Source: Lewinellaceae bacterium (lineage in GTDB: Bacteria; Bacteroidota; Bacteroidia; Chitinophagales; Saprospiraceae). Taken from it: a stretch of 64,000 nt of DNA. The DNA lies in NCBI GenBank assembly GCA_020636405.1, contig JACJXW010000012.1, forward strand, positions 28,191-92,190. Reading direction: 5' to 3'. How positions within the stretch are numbered: position 1 is the stretch's first letter; each line of letters begins with the position of its first letter. Below are positions 52,846-60,966 of this stretch, in pieces. The notes under the pieces were generated by a model. The model was not told where the DNA came from. It saw nothing but the letters and a program-made list of their open reading frames with translations, and did not search any database. The position numbers and the translations under genes were made by a program.

Positions 52846-54453
52846 ATGATCCGGTTTAAAGTGAACGAGAAGGAAGTTGAAGTTGCCGAAGGGGCCTACC
52901 TGTTCAAGGCCCTCCAGGCTCTGGGGCACGATATCCCACACCTCTGTTATTACGAGGGGCTCGAGCACTATACTTCGTGCATGTTGTGCCTGGTGAAAGA
53001 CGCCCGCACCGGAACGCTGATCCCTTCCTGTTCACTAAAAGTGCAGCCGGGCATGGAGATCATCACCGACGATGAAGAAGTCTTCGAAGCCAGAAAAACC
53101 GGGCTGGAATTATTGCTTAGCGATCATGTCGGCGACTGCGAAGCCCCCTGCACCAAAGCCTGCCCCGCCCACATGGACATCCCGCGGATGAACCGCAAAC
53201 TGCAGAAAGGAGAAATCAACGAGGCCCTGGAAATAGTCCTGAAAGACATCGCCCTGCCCGGTGTACTGGGCAGGATCTGCTCGGCTCCCTGCGAAAAGAT
53301 CTGCCGGAGAAAAGACATTGACGAGCCCGTATCTATTTGTTTGTTGAAGCGTTATGCCGGTGACTTCGGGCTGTACGAAATCTCACCCCCGGCTCACCCC
53401 GACCCGGGCCTCCAGGGCAAGCAGGCCGCTATCATCGGCTCGGGGCCGGCCGGCCTGGCCGCCGCTTACCATGCCCAATTGAGGGGTATTCAGTGTACCA
53501 TTTTTGATAAAGAGGCCATCGCCGGCGGTCAATTGCGCGCCATTGATGACGCCATTCTGCCCAATGAAGTACTGGATAAAGAAATTGAATTCATTAAAAA
53601 GTCCGGCATTCATTTCCGGCTGGGCGAGGAAATAAACCAGGAAACCTTCCTTCGGCTACGCACCGATTTTGACGCCGTAGTCATTGCCACCGGCCCCATG
53701 GAGGAACCCTTGCGGCAGTGGGGTGTGGAAACCTATAAGCAGGGTATTCAGGTCAACAAGCACACCTATGAGACCAACCTGCCCGGTGTTTTCGCCATTG
53801 GGTCAGTCCTCAAACCCATGAAAATGGCCGTCAAGTCATTAGGCCATGGCAAAGAGGCCTCCTTTTGTGTCGCCCAATACCTGAAAGGGGAAGAGGTCAA
53901 AGGAGAACCCGGCATTTTCAATTCCCGATTCGGGCGCATCCTCCCGGAAGAAGTGGAGGAGTTCCTCAAAGAGTCTACCGATCACCACCGGATCGAACCC
54001 ATTTACGGACGGTCGAAAGGGTTGAAGCTCGAAGAAGTGGCAGAAGAGGCGGCACGCTGCCTTCATTGCGACTGCCGGAAGATAGAAGCCTGCAAACTGC
54101 GCCTGTATGCCGACGTTTACCGGGCCGACCAAAAGCGGTTTGGGGGGGAGGCCCGGAAAGTGGTCAAAAAGGTTATAGAGAACGGCCCGGCGCTCTACGA
54201 ACCGGAAAAATGCGTCAAATGCGGGATCTGTGTCCGGCTGACAGCACGACACCAGGAAGCATACGGTATGACATTCATCGGTAAAGGATTCGAAATAGAG
54301 ATCGGCATCCCTTTCAATGAAGAACTCAGAAAAGGATTTGACGACATCGCTGAGGAAGTCATCCGGGCCTGCCCGACCGGGGCGCTGGCCTTCCGCGTTA
54401 CTGATCTTCCGGATCAGCGCCCATCCTCCTCACCCACGAAGGAACGCAGGTGA
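52846..54453 (+). CDS. [2Fe-2S]/FAD protein, GltD-like, lacking the NAD(P)H subdomain
   Basis: The 535-residue protein starts with a NuoG/HndD-type [2Fe-2S] domain (C34, C45, C48, C62). A GltD-type double [4Fe-4S] helical domain follows (CEAPCTKACP, CSAPCEKICRR), then an FAD Rossmann motif IIGSGPAGLAAAYHA (about 195). After FDAVVIATGP (about 280) it goes almost directly to GVFAIGSV (about 315); the roughly 100-150 residue NAD(P)H subdomain with a GGGNTAMD motif is missing. The C-terminus has CLHCDCRKIEAC and CVKCGIC. Inference: it receives electrons from the NuoEF-like partner 7 bp upstream rather than from NADPH. Confidence 0.9.
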   Translation: MIRFKVNEKEVEVAEGAYLFKALQALGHDIPHLCYYEGLEHYTSCMLCLVKDARTGTLIPSCSLKVQPGMEIITDDEEVFEARKTGLELLLSDHVGDCEAPCTKACPAHMDIPRMNRKLQKGEINEALEIVLKDIALPGVLGRICSAPCEKICRRKDIDEPVSICLLKRYAGDFGLYEISPPAHPDPGLQGKQAAIIGSGPAGLAAAYHAQLRGIQCTIFDKEAIAGGQLRAIDDAILPNEVLDKEIEFIKKSGIHFRLGEEINQETFLRLRTDFDAVVIATGPMEEPLRQWGVETYKQGIQVNKHTYETNLPGVFAIGSVLKPMKMAVKSLGHGKEASFCVAQYLKGEEVKGEPGIFNSRFGRILPEEVEEFLKESTDHHRIEPIYGRSKGLKLEEVAEEAARCLHCDCRKIEACKLRLYADVYRADQKRFGGEARKVVKKVIENGPALYEPEKCVKCGICVRLTARHQEAYGMTFIGKGFEIEIGIPFNEELRKGFDDIAEEVIRACPTGALAFRVTDLPDQRPSSSPTKERR

Positions 54454-54487
54454 GCAACTGTATGAATGTATAAACTTATTCAAGGTA

Positions 54488-55606
54488 ATGAAAATCATTC
54501 TTCCATTTTTTGCGCTTCTCTTTTCCCATGCCCTCTTCGCCCAAAGCAAGGACTGCTGGCCAGCCTTCAGAGGCGGCCAGCAAATGCAGGGCGTCAGCAG
54601 CGCCGGCCTTCCCGCCAGCCCTCAACTGCTGTGGACTTTCACTACCGAAGACGACATCATAGCCTCTCCGGTGGCCTGCAACGGCATCCTGGTAGTAGGC
54701 TCCGTCGACGGCTGCCTCTATGCCCTCAATCAAGAGGGCGAGGAACTGTGGAACATCCAAACCGAAAATGCGATCGAAGCCCCCGCCCTGATCTTTGAAG
54801 AAACCGTATTCGTCGGCAATATGGACGGCACGCTGCTCGCTTTCGGCCTGTACAATGGTGAGCAGCGGTGGAGATACCAGGCCGGCAACCAGATCATGGG
54901 GTCCCCCAATTGGTGGAAGCAGGGCAATGAAGCCCGGATCATCGTAGGCAGCTACGATTATGCACTGCACTGCGTGGATGCCAGAACCGGAACCCTGCAG
55001 TGGAAATACGAATCCGATAATTATGTCAACGGAGCGGCCGCCATCACCGGTAGACTGGCCGTTTTCGGTGGCTGTGACGGATTTCTTCACATCGTCGATA
55101 TAATAAGCGGAAAGCTGAATAAAAAGGTAGATGTGGCTACTTACATCGCCGGCACGGCCGCTCTGGATGGCAATAAAGCCTACCTGGGCGATTACGACGG
55201 CCGCCTTTCCTGTATAGATATGGAAAAAGGGAAAGTAGACTGGGCATTTGAGGATCCCGAGTACCAACTGCCCTTTATTGCTTCTCCGGCGCTGTCCGGA
55301 AACAGGATCATCATCGGTGGGCGCGACAAGAATATATACTGCATCGATAAGAGAACCGGCAAGCTGCTGTGGCGCCACCGATCCGGCAGCCGGGTGGATG
55401 CCTCTACGATCATCATTAGTGAAAAAGTGCTGACGGCAAACATGCGGGGCGATGTCCAGTTGCTGAGTTTAAAAGATGGGGCCCCTCTGTGGTCCTATGA
55501 AATTGGATCGCCTATTGAGGCAACGCCTGCCTGTACAGGAGGCCGGTTCTTTATCGGAGCAAAGGATGGCAAGGTTTACTGCTTTGGAAACCAGCCCCAG
55601 GACTAA
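54488..55606 (+). CDS. Secreted PQQ-like beta-propeller protein 4
   Basis: The ATG at 54488 opens a good signal peptide (MKIILPFFALLFSHALFAQ); an earlier in-frame ATG lies within the FAD protein gene. Length is 372 residues. The propeller begins CWPAFRGGQQMQG and has regular blades: GSVDGCLYALNQEGEELW, GNMDGTLLAFGLYNGEQRW, GSYDYALHCVDARTGTLQW. The blade sequence is very BamB-like. It is the last clear member of the electron-transfer cluster, 34 bp after the FAD protein gene and 62 bp before the glycosyltransferase gene. Confidence 0.88.
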   Translation: MKIILPFFALLFSHALFAQSKDCWPAFRGGQQMQGVSSAGLPASPQLLWTFTTEDDIIASPVACNGILVVGSVDGCLYALNQEGEELWNIQTENAIEAPALIFEETVFVGNMDGTLLAFGLYNGEQRWRYQAGNQIMGSPNWWKQGNEARIIVGSYDYALHCVDARTGTLQWKYESDNYVNGAAAITGRLAVFGGCDGFLHIVDIISGKLNKKVDVATYIAGTAALDGNKAYLGDYDGRLSCIDMEKGKVDWAFEDPEYQLPFIASPALSGNRIIIGGRDKNIYCIDKRTGKLLWRHRSGSRVDASTIIISEKVLTANMRGDVQLLSLKDGAPLWSYEIGSPIEATPACTGGRFFIGAKDGKVYCFGNQPQD

Positions 55607-55668
55607 AAGACAGTTATTCGTTGTTTGGTAATCCGTTGGGGCCCGACAACAAACTACAAAAGCTTCGC

Positions 55669-56973
55669 ATGCAGATCATACACATCATACCCGGATCGGG
55701 CGGAAGTTTCTACTGTGGCAATTGTTTGCGCGACAGTAAATACGTGGACGCCTTACGCTCAATGGAGCACGAAGTCATCAAGGTGCCGATGTACCTCCCC
55801 TTGTTCGCCGACGAGCATGACCTCAATGACATTCCCGTATTTTACGGAGCGATCAGTATTTATCTGAAACAGCTCTGGCCTTCCTTCCGCCGGGCGCCCG
55901 CATGGATGGACCGCCTGCTGAACTCCAAACCGGCGCTGAAGCTCGCCTCTCGTTTGGCCGGCTCCACCCGTGCGGCCGGGCTGGAGGAGATGACCGTGTC
56001 GATGCTGCTGGGAGAGGACGGCGGACAGGAAGAAGAGCTGAACCAACTGGCCGGCTGGATAAGCGAGCATTGCCGGCCCGACATCGTACATTTGTCCAAT
56101 GCCCTGCTGTTGGGCCTGGCCCATCGGATCAAGGAAAAGCTGAATGTGCCGGTCGTTTGCTCCCTACAGGACGAAGATGTCTGGGTGGAGGCCATGCACC
56201 CCAGTGCCAGCAAAGAAGTATGGGATCTGATGAGCCGGAAAGCGGCTCATGTTGATGCCTTTATCGCCGTTAGCAGCCACTATACCCAGCTAATGAAAAA
56301 GAGGTTGAGCCTGCCTGAAGAAAAACTACAATGCCTCCATCTGGGGGTTGCCCCTGCTGATTATGACTACCTGCCTGCTTCCGAAAAGCCTAAAAACATC
56401 GGTTTCCTGTCGCGCATGTGCCGGGAAAATGGCTTGGATATCCTGATCGACGCTTTTATCGAATTGAAAAAAGATCCGGAAGCCGCAGGGTCACAACTCA
56501 TAATAAGCGGAGGGCACACCAGGGATGACACCAGCTTTTTGAGGGCGCAGAAAAGGAAACTAAAAAGGGCGGGGCTCCTTCACCAGGTAGATTTCCACGA
56601 AGACTTTGAAGGAGACGGAAGAAAAGAATTCTTCAAAAAGGCCGCCGTCCTGTCGGTGCCGGTCAGGCGGGGTGAGGCCTTTGGGTTGTACCTGCTGGAG
56701 GCCATGGCCTCGGGAACGCCGGTGGTGCAACCCCGGCTGGGCGCCTTCCCCGAGATCATCACCACTTCCGGAGGTGGAGTCACCTATGCGCCCAACCGGC
56801 CGGAAAACCTGGCGGCGGCATTGAAGGAAGTATTGTTCCACCCCAGGCAGCTGGCAGGCCTGAGTCAAGCGGGCTGGAACGGTGTGGAGCAACACTTCCA
56901 CCTCGACAAACAGGCATCAAAAATGCTGAGCATCTATGAGCAGGTGATCAAAAATATTACCTCATGTTCTTAA
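55669..56973 (+). CDS. GT4-type glycosyltransferase
   Basis: With the ATG at 55669 the product has 434 residues. The N-terminal Rossmann half holds IIPGSGGSFYCGNCLRD, the donor-binding half starts around residue 240 (IGFLSRMCRENGLDILIDAF), and the EX7E-like region reads EAFGLYLLEAMASGTPVV. This is a GT-B fold retaining glycosyltransferase. Donor and acceptor cannot be deduced. Its last 10 bp overlap the start of the ABC ATPase gene. Its presence behind the redox cluster may be incidental or may mark envelope glycan work. Confidence 0.9.
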   Translation: MQIIHIIPGSGGSFYCGNCLRDSKYVDALRSMEHEVIKVPMYLPLFADEHDLNDIPVFYGAISIYLKQLWPSFRRAPAWMDRLLNSKPALKLASRLAGSTRAAGLEEMTVSMLLGEDGGQEEELNQLAGWISEHCRPDIVHLSNALLLGLAHRIKEKLNVPVVCSLQDEDVWVEAMHPSASKEVWDLMSRKAAHVDAFIAVSSHYTQLMKKRLSLPEEKLQCLHLGVAPADYDYLPASEKPKNIGFLSRMCRENGLDILIDAFIELKKDPEAAGSQLIISGGHTRDDTSFLRAQKRKLKRAGLLHQVDFHEDFEGDGRKEFFKKAAVLSVPVRRGEAFGLYLLEAMASGTPVVQPRLGAFPEIITTSGGGVTYAPNRPENLAAALKEVLFHPRQLAGLSQAGWNGVEQHFHLDKQASKMLSIYEQVIKNITSCS

Positions 56974-57656
56974 CCCTGGAAAATATCAGCAAGCACTATT
57001 CCTCCGCCGGCGCCGGCGACAGGGCGGTGATTTCTCATCTGTCCCTGCAGGTAGAAGCGGGAGAAAGCATCGCCATCGTAGGCCCTTCGGGATCGGGCAA
57101 GACCACCTTGCTCAACCTCATCGGCACGCTCGACACGCCCGATGAGGGCCGGGTCCTGTATAAAGGTGAAGACGTCACCTCCTATTCCGGCCAAAGGTTG
57201 GCGGCCTTCCGCAACCGGGAGATCGGTTTTGTCTTTCAGCAACATCACCTCCTTCCTCAGTGTACGTTGCTGGAAAATATCCTGATTCCCACCATACCGA
57301 TCCAGGATGCCCGTTTGAAGGATGAATGCATCCAAAGGGGGCAGGAACTCCTGAAAAGGGTAGGGATCTGGGAACAACGCCACCAGAAACCCGGCGAGTT
57401 GTCCGGTGGCGAATGCCAGAGGGCCGCCGTGGTGCGCGCCCTGGCCAACGGCCCCGGCCTGCTGCTGGCCGATGAGCCCACCGGCGCCCTCGACCAGAAA
57501 AACTCAGGCCTGCTCGCCGAACTGCTTTTCGGGCTGAACAGAACGGATAAGGTGACGTTGATCCTCGTCACTCATGACCTCCGGCTGGCGGCCCGGGCAG
57601 GCCGGGTATTCCTGCTGGAAAATGGCCGGCTGATGAAACGCCCGATGACTCCCTGA
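56964..57656 (+). CDS. ABC transporter ATP-binding protein, LolD/MacB-like
   Basis: This 230-residue ATPase has Walker A at 40-48 (GPSGSGKTT), the signature LSGGECQ at 146-152 and Walker B ending at D170-E171 (LLLADEPTGALD). Length and the GTLDTPDEG segment fit the LolD/MacB/FtsE subgroup, which drives FtsX-type permeases. The gene overlaps the glycosyltransferase gene and is 36 bp upstream of its obvious partner, the large permease. Confidence 0.94.
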   Translation: MFLTLENISKHYSSAGAGDRAVISHLSLQVEAGESIAIVGPSGSGKTTLLNLIGTLDTPDEGRVLYKGEDVTSYSGQRLAAFRNREIGFVFQQHHLLPQCTLLENILIPTIPIQDARLKDECIQRGQELLKRVGIWEQRHQKPGELSGGECQRAAVVRALANGPGLLLADEPTGALDQKNSGLLAELLFGLNRTDKVTLILVTHDLRLAARAGRVFLLENGRLMKRPMTP

Positions 57657-57692
57657 CCCAATAGCATGATAACCATATAGCCCTGTAATAAT

Positions 57693-60600
57693 ATGACCCT
57701 CCTCCACCTCATCCTCCAAACCCTCCGGCACTTCTGGAAACAGGGCCTCGCCCTGGCTTTGGGCGTGGCGGTCAGCACAGCCGTGATCACCGGAGCGCTG
57801 ATCGTGGGAGATTCGGTGCAGTATTCCCTGGAAAAGATCGTGGAACTGAGGCTGGGCAGGATCACCCACACGCTCTCAGCAGGAGATCGCTACTTTACCG
57901 ATTCCCTGGCGGCCCGCATGGAAGGAGCAATCGGCGAGCCGGTAGCCCCCCTGTTGATGCTGGAAGGCACGGCTGCAAGCCAGGGAGGCCGGTTTCATCT
58001 GCCTGATATACAAGTGCTGGGCATCAATGGTAACTTTGCATCAGTAGTCGGCGACAGCAGCAAAATGCAGGATATCGCCCCTTCGGAAGCCTTCATCAGC
58101 CGCAACCTGGCCGAACGGCTGAGCCTAAGAGTGGGGGACGAATTGTTACTCCGGATTAAAAAACTGAGTACTATCCCATTGAATGCGCCCTTTGTTTCGG
58201 ATGCGGAGTTGATCCAGCCCCTGAGCGTTGCCGTAACCGGCATTCTGGAAGAGGATGAAATGGGGCGCTTTAGCCTGAAAAACATTCAGACAGCCCCGTT
58301 CAATGTTTTTCTTTCTCTCGATTTTCTCAACGAAGTGATGGGTGGACAGGGGAAGGCCAATCATTTACTGATTTCGGCCGGCCCTCCAAAGGAGAAATCA
58401 GAAATAGAACAAGCTTTCGCCCGGGTTTGGAGTATTGCCGACATCAACCTCAGCCTGCAGTTCAACCCCATACAACAGGCGTGGGAAGCAACTTCTGAAA
58501 GGGTTTTCATTGACAGTTCCATCCAGGCCGCCCTCCAGGCCGCCCCCCGGCCGAAGGAATTTATCCTGTCCTACTTTGTGAACAACCTTTTCGTTCGCGG
58601 GCGGGAAACACCCTACTCCTTCGTTTCCACCCTTACGGAAGAGGACTTGCAACCGGGTGAAGCCGCCATCAACCAATGGTTGGCGGAAGACCTGGAGGCA
58701 AAGCCGGGGGACACTATCGGGATGAAGTACTTCGTCATTGGCCCGCTGCGGGAATTGGAGGAAAGAGCCGCCCGGTTTGTTGTGAAAAGAATAGTACCCC
58801 TGGAAGGGCGGTGGGCGGATGAAAGATTGATGCCTCATCTGCCGGGACTATCCGATGCCGGCAATTGCCGGGACTGGGAAACCGGAGTGCCGATCGCTCT
58901 GGAAAAGATCCGGCCGAAAGATGAGGCGTACTGGAATCAATACAAGGGTACGCCCAAAGCCTATATCGCCTATTCGGAAGCGCAGGAGTTGTGGCGAAAC
59001 CGGTTCGGAAAAAGTACCATTATCCGGTTTGGCGGCCAGGATGCCTCGCGTGCGGAAATAGAGGAATTCATAAAAAACAACGTCAGCCCTTTTCAACTGG
59101 GATTCAAAGTAGAAGCGGTGCGGGAAAATGGCCGGCTCGCTGCAAAAAATGGGGTCGATTTCAGCCAGTTGTTCCTCGGCCTGAGTTTCTTCCTGGTGAT
59201 AGCCGGCCTTTTACTCACCGTCCTGCTGTTCATACTGAATACCGAACGGCGAATGGGCCAGATCGGCACCCTTACTTTTTTGGGGTTCACCCAGCGGCAG
59301 ATGAAAGGGCTTCTACTCGGTGAAGGGCTGGCAGTATCCATGGCGGGAGGGGTATTGGGATTGCTCCTGGCCGCCGCTTACAACCAGGCCATTTTTTTTG
59401 CCTTGAACAGCATTTGGTCCGATGTTGTAAGAACCTCCTCTCTGGTATCCATCTTCCGGGCGAAAACCCTCTTTACAGGCTATTGTACAAGCATCCTGGC
59501 CTCCTTTTTCGCTCTCTTTTTTTATCTCAACCGGCTGCTGAAGCGAAGCCCGCATGCACTGCAGTCTCAAACCGCTGGTTCGGAGAAAAGAAGGACAGAG
59601 GTATTGAAAAAAGCAGTGCTGTACCTGAGCGGCGGCGGCGCCCTTGCCCTGGTGGCCTGGAGTTTTGCCCAGGGTGAGCTGCGGAATGCGGCCGTCTTCT
59701 TTACGGCGGGAGGGCTGTTCCTGATCTTCTCCCTGCTTCTGGCTCATGAATGGTTGCACAAGGGAGGAAGGGCCCGCGAAACAACCCGGATGACGCCTCC
59801 CAGGCTCATCGGGCAAAATATCAGCCGAAATGTCAACCGGAGTTTTCTGGTAATAGCCCTTTTCGCCATAGCTGCCTTCATCATTGTCTCCACCGGCGCC
59901 AACCGGAAGGACTTCTTTTCCGACGCGATGGAAAAAAGCAGCGGCACGGGAGGATTCCTCTTTTTTGCCGAGTCCACGATTCCGGTTTTACACGGCCTGA
60001 ACGACCCTGCTGTCCGCTTCGAGGCGGGGCTGGAAAAAGATTACCACATTGAACAACTCCTGGTCCATGAGGGGGACGACGCCAGTTGCCTCAACCTCAA
60101 CCGGACGGCCACCCCCCGGATACTGGGGGTAGATGCCGATGCCCTATCGGGCCGGTTTCGATTTGTCCGCCAAACGGAAGCGTTGGAGGTGGATCATCCC
60201 TGGGCATCCTTGAACAGAACTCTGGCAGCAAACACCATTCCCGCTATCGCTGACCAAACGGTCATTCAGTGGGGCCTGGGGCTCAGCGTTGGGGATACCT
60301 TGCAATACCTGGATGAGAACGGGGCGGTATTGAACCTCAAGCTCATCGGCGGCCTGGCCAATTCCATTTTTCAGGGCAGCGTGCTCATCAGCCGGGAAAA
60401 CTTTTTGCGCCACTTCCCCTCCAGCAGTGGCACCCGTGTTTTTCTGGTGGACGGGAAGCCGGAAGAAAAAACGGCCATCGAAGCAGAACTGAACCAGGCC
60501 TTCCGCGATCACGGATGGGTAATACAGCCGGCGGCAGAACGCCTGGCGGAGTTCAATGCCGTTGAGCACACCTACCTGTCTATTTTCATGGCCCTGGGCG

Positions 60601-60953
60601 GCCTCGGGCTGATCATCGGCGCCATTGGGCTGGCCATTGTCCTGGCCCGCAACCTGCTGAGCCGGCGGCAGGAACTGGCGTTGCTGCAAGCGGTAGGTTT
60701 TCCGAAGGCATTGATCCGGCGGATCGTCGTGCTGGAGCATTTTTATCTGCTCGGTATCGGAGTGGGCATCGGCCTGGGCAGCTCCTTACTCGCCACTTTG
60801 CCGGCCTGGATGAACCCGAATACCTCCGTTTCTCCCTGGAACATTGTTGTACTGCTGGGTTTGACTTTCGGCAATGGCCTGGCTTGGATCGTTCTGATCA
60901 GCTGGCGGTTTTTAAAGGCGGAAAAGGCAGGTGAGTCGCTGCGGGGGGAGTGA
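57693..60953 (+). CDS. Large FtsX-type ABC permease
   Basis: The 1086-residue protein has an N-terminal helix (about 18-38), a long extracytoplasmic region (about 40-490), three to four helices (about 490-640), more helices around 650-690 and 720-740, a second extracytoplasmic region (about 740-960) and a final FtsX block (about 965-1075) with LSRRQELALLQAVGFPKALI. It therefore carries two permease halves in one chain, as in the fused LolCE/YbbP-like group, and should function with the ATPase just upstream. Substrates may be lipoproteins, lipids or glycoconjugates; none is indicated. Confidence 0.9.
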   Translation: MTLLHLILQTLRHFWKQGLALALGVAVSTAVITGALIVGDSVQYSLEKIVELRLGRITHTLSAGDRYFTDSLAARMEGAIGEPVAPLLMLEGTAASQGGRFHLPDIQVLGINGNFASVVGDSSKMQDIAPSEAFISRNLAERLSLRVGDELLLRIKKLSTIPLNAPFVSDAELIQPLSVAVTGILEEDEMGRFSLKNIQTAPFNVFLSLDFLNEVMGGQGKANHLLISAGPPKEKSEIEQAFARVWSIADINLSLQFNPIQQAWEATSERVFIDSSIQAALQAAPRPKEFILSYFVNNLFVRGRETPYSFVSTLTEEDLQPGEAAINQWLAEDLEAKPGDTIGMKYFVIGPLRELEERAARFVVKRIVPLEGRWADERLMPHLPGLSDAGNCRDWETGVPIALEKIRPKDEAYWNQYKGTPKAYIAYSEAQELWRNRFGKSTIIRFGGQDASRAEIEEFIKNNVSPFQLGFKVEAVRENGRLAAKNGVDFSQLFLGLSFFLVIAGLLLTVLLFILNTERRMGQIGTLTFLGFTQRQMKGLLLGEGLAVSMAGGVLGLLLAAAYNQAIFFALNSIWSDVVRTSSLVSIFRAKTLFTGYCTSILASFFALFFYLNRLLKRSPHALQSQTAGSEKRRTEVLKKAVLYLSGGGALALVAWSFAQGELRNAAVFFTAGGLFLIFSLLLAHEWLHKGGRARETTRMTPPRLIGQNISRNVNRSFLVIALFAIAAFIIVSTGANRKDFFSDAMEKSSGTGGFLFFAESTIPVLHGLNDPAVRFEAGLEKDYHIEQLLVHEGDDASCLNLNRTATPRILGVDADALSGRFRFVRQTEALEVDHPWASLNRTLAANTIPAIADQTVIQWGLGLSVGDTLQYLDENGAVLNLKLIGGLANSIFQGSVLISRENFLRHFPSSSGTRVFLVDGKPEEKTAIEAELNQAFRDHGWVIQPAAERLAEFNAVEHTYLSIFMALGGLGLIIGAIGLAIVLARNLLSRRQELALLQAVGFPKALIRRIVVLEHFYLLGIGVGIGLGSSLLATLPAWMNPNTSVSPWNIVVLLGLTFGNGLAWIVLISWRFLKAEKAGESLRGE

Positions 60954-60966
60954 TTTCAAGCAGGTG

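Noticed and set aside
50499..54453. Respiratory complex I genes
   Set aside because: Only NuoE/F-type and NuoG N-terminal-type domains occur, fused and combined with a GltD-like protein; membrane subunits and NuoBCDI are absent.
42794..55606. True PQQ-dependent dehydrogenases
   Set aside because: Blade repeats match the PQQ-like fold, but I cannot find the catalytic aspartate/calcium site or disulphide ring pattern of quinoproteins, and no pqq synthesis genes are present. They are called PQQ-like propellers only.
57693..60953. Two separate permease genes or a frameshift
   Set aside because: The frame is continuous for 1086 codons and both permease halves fit one chain, so it is a natural long permease.
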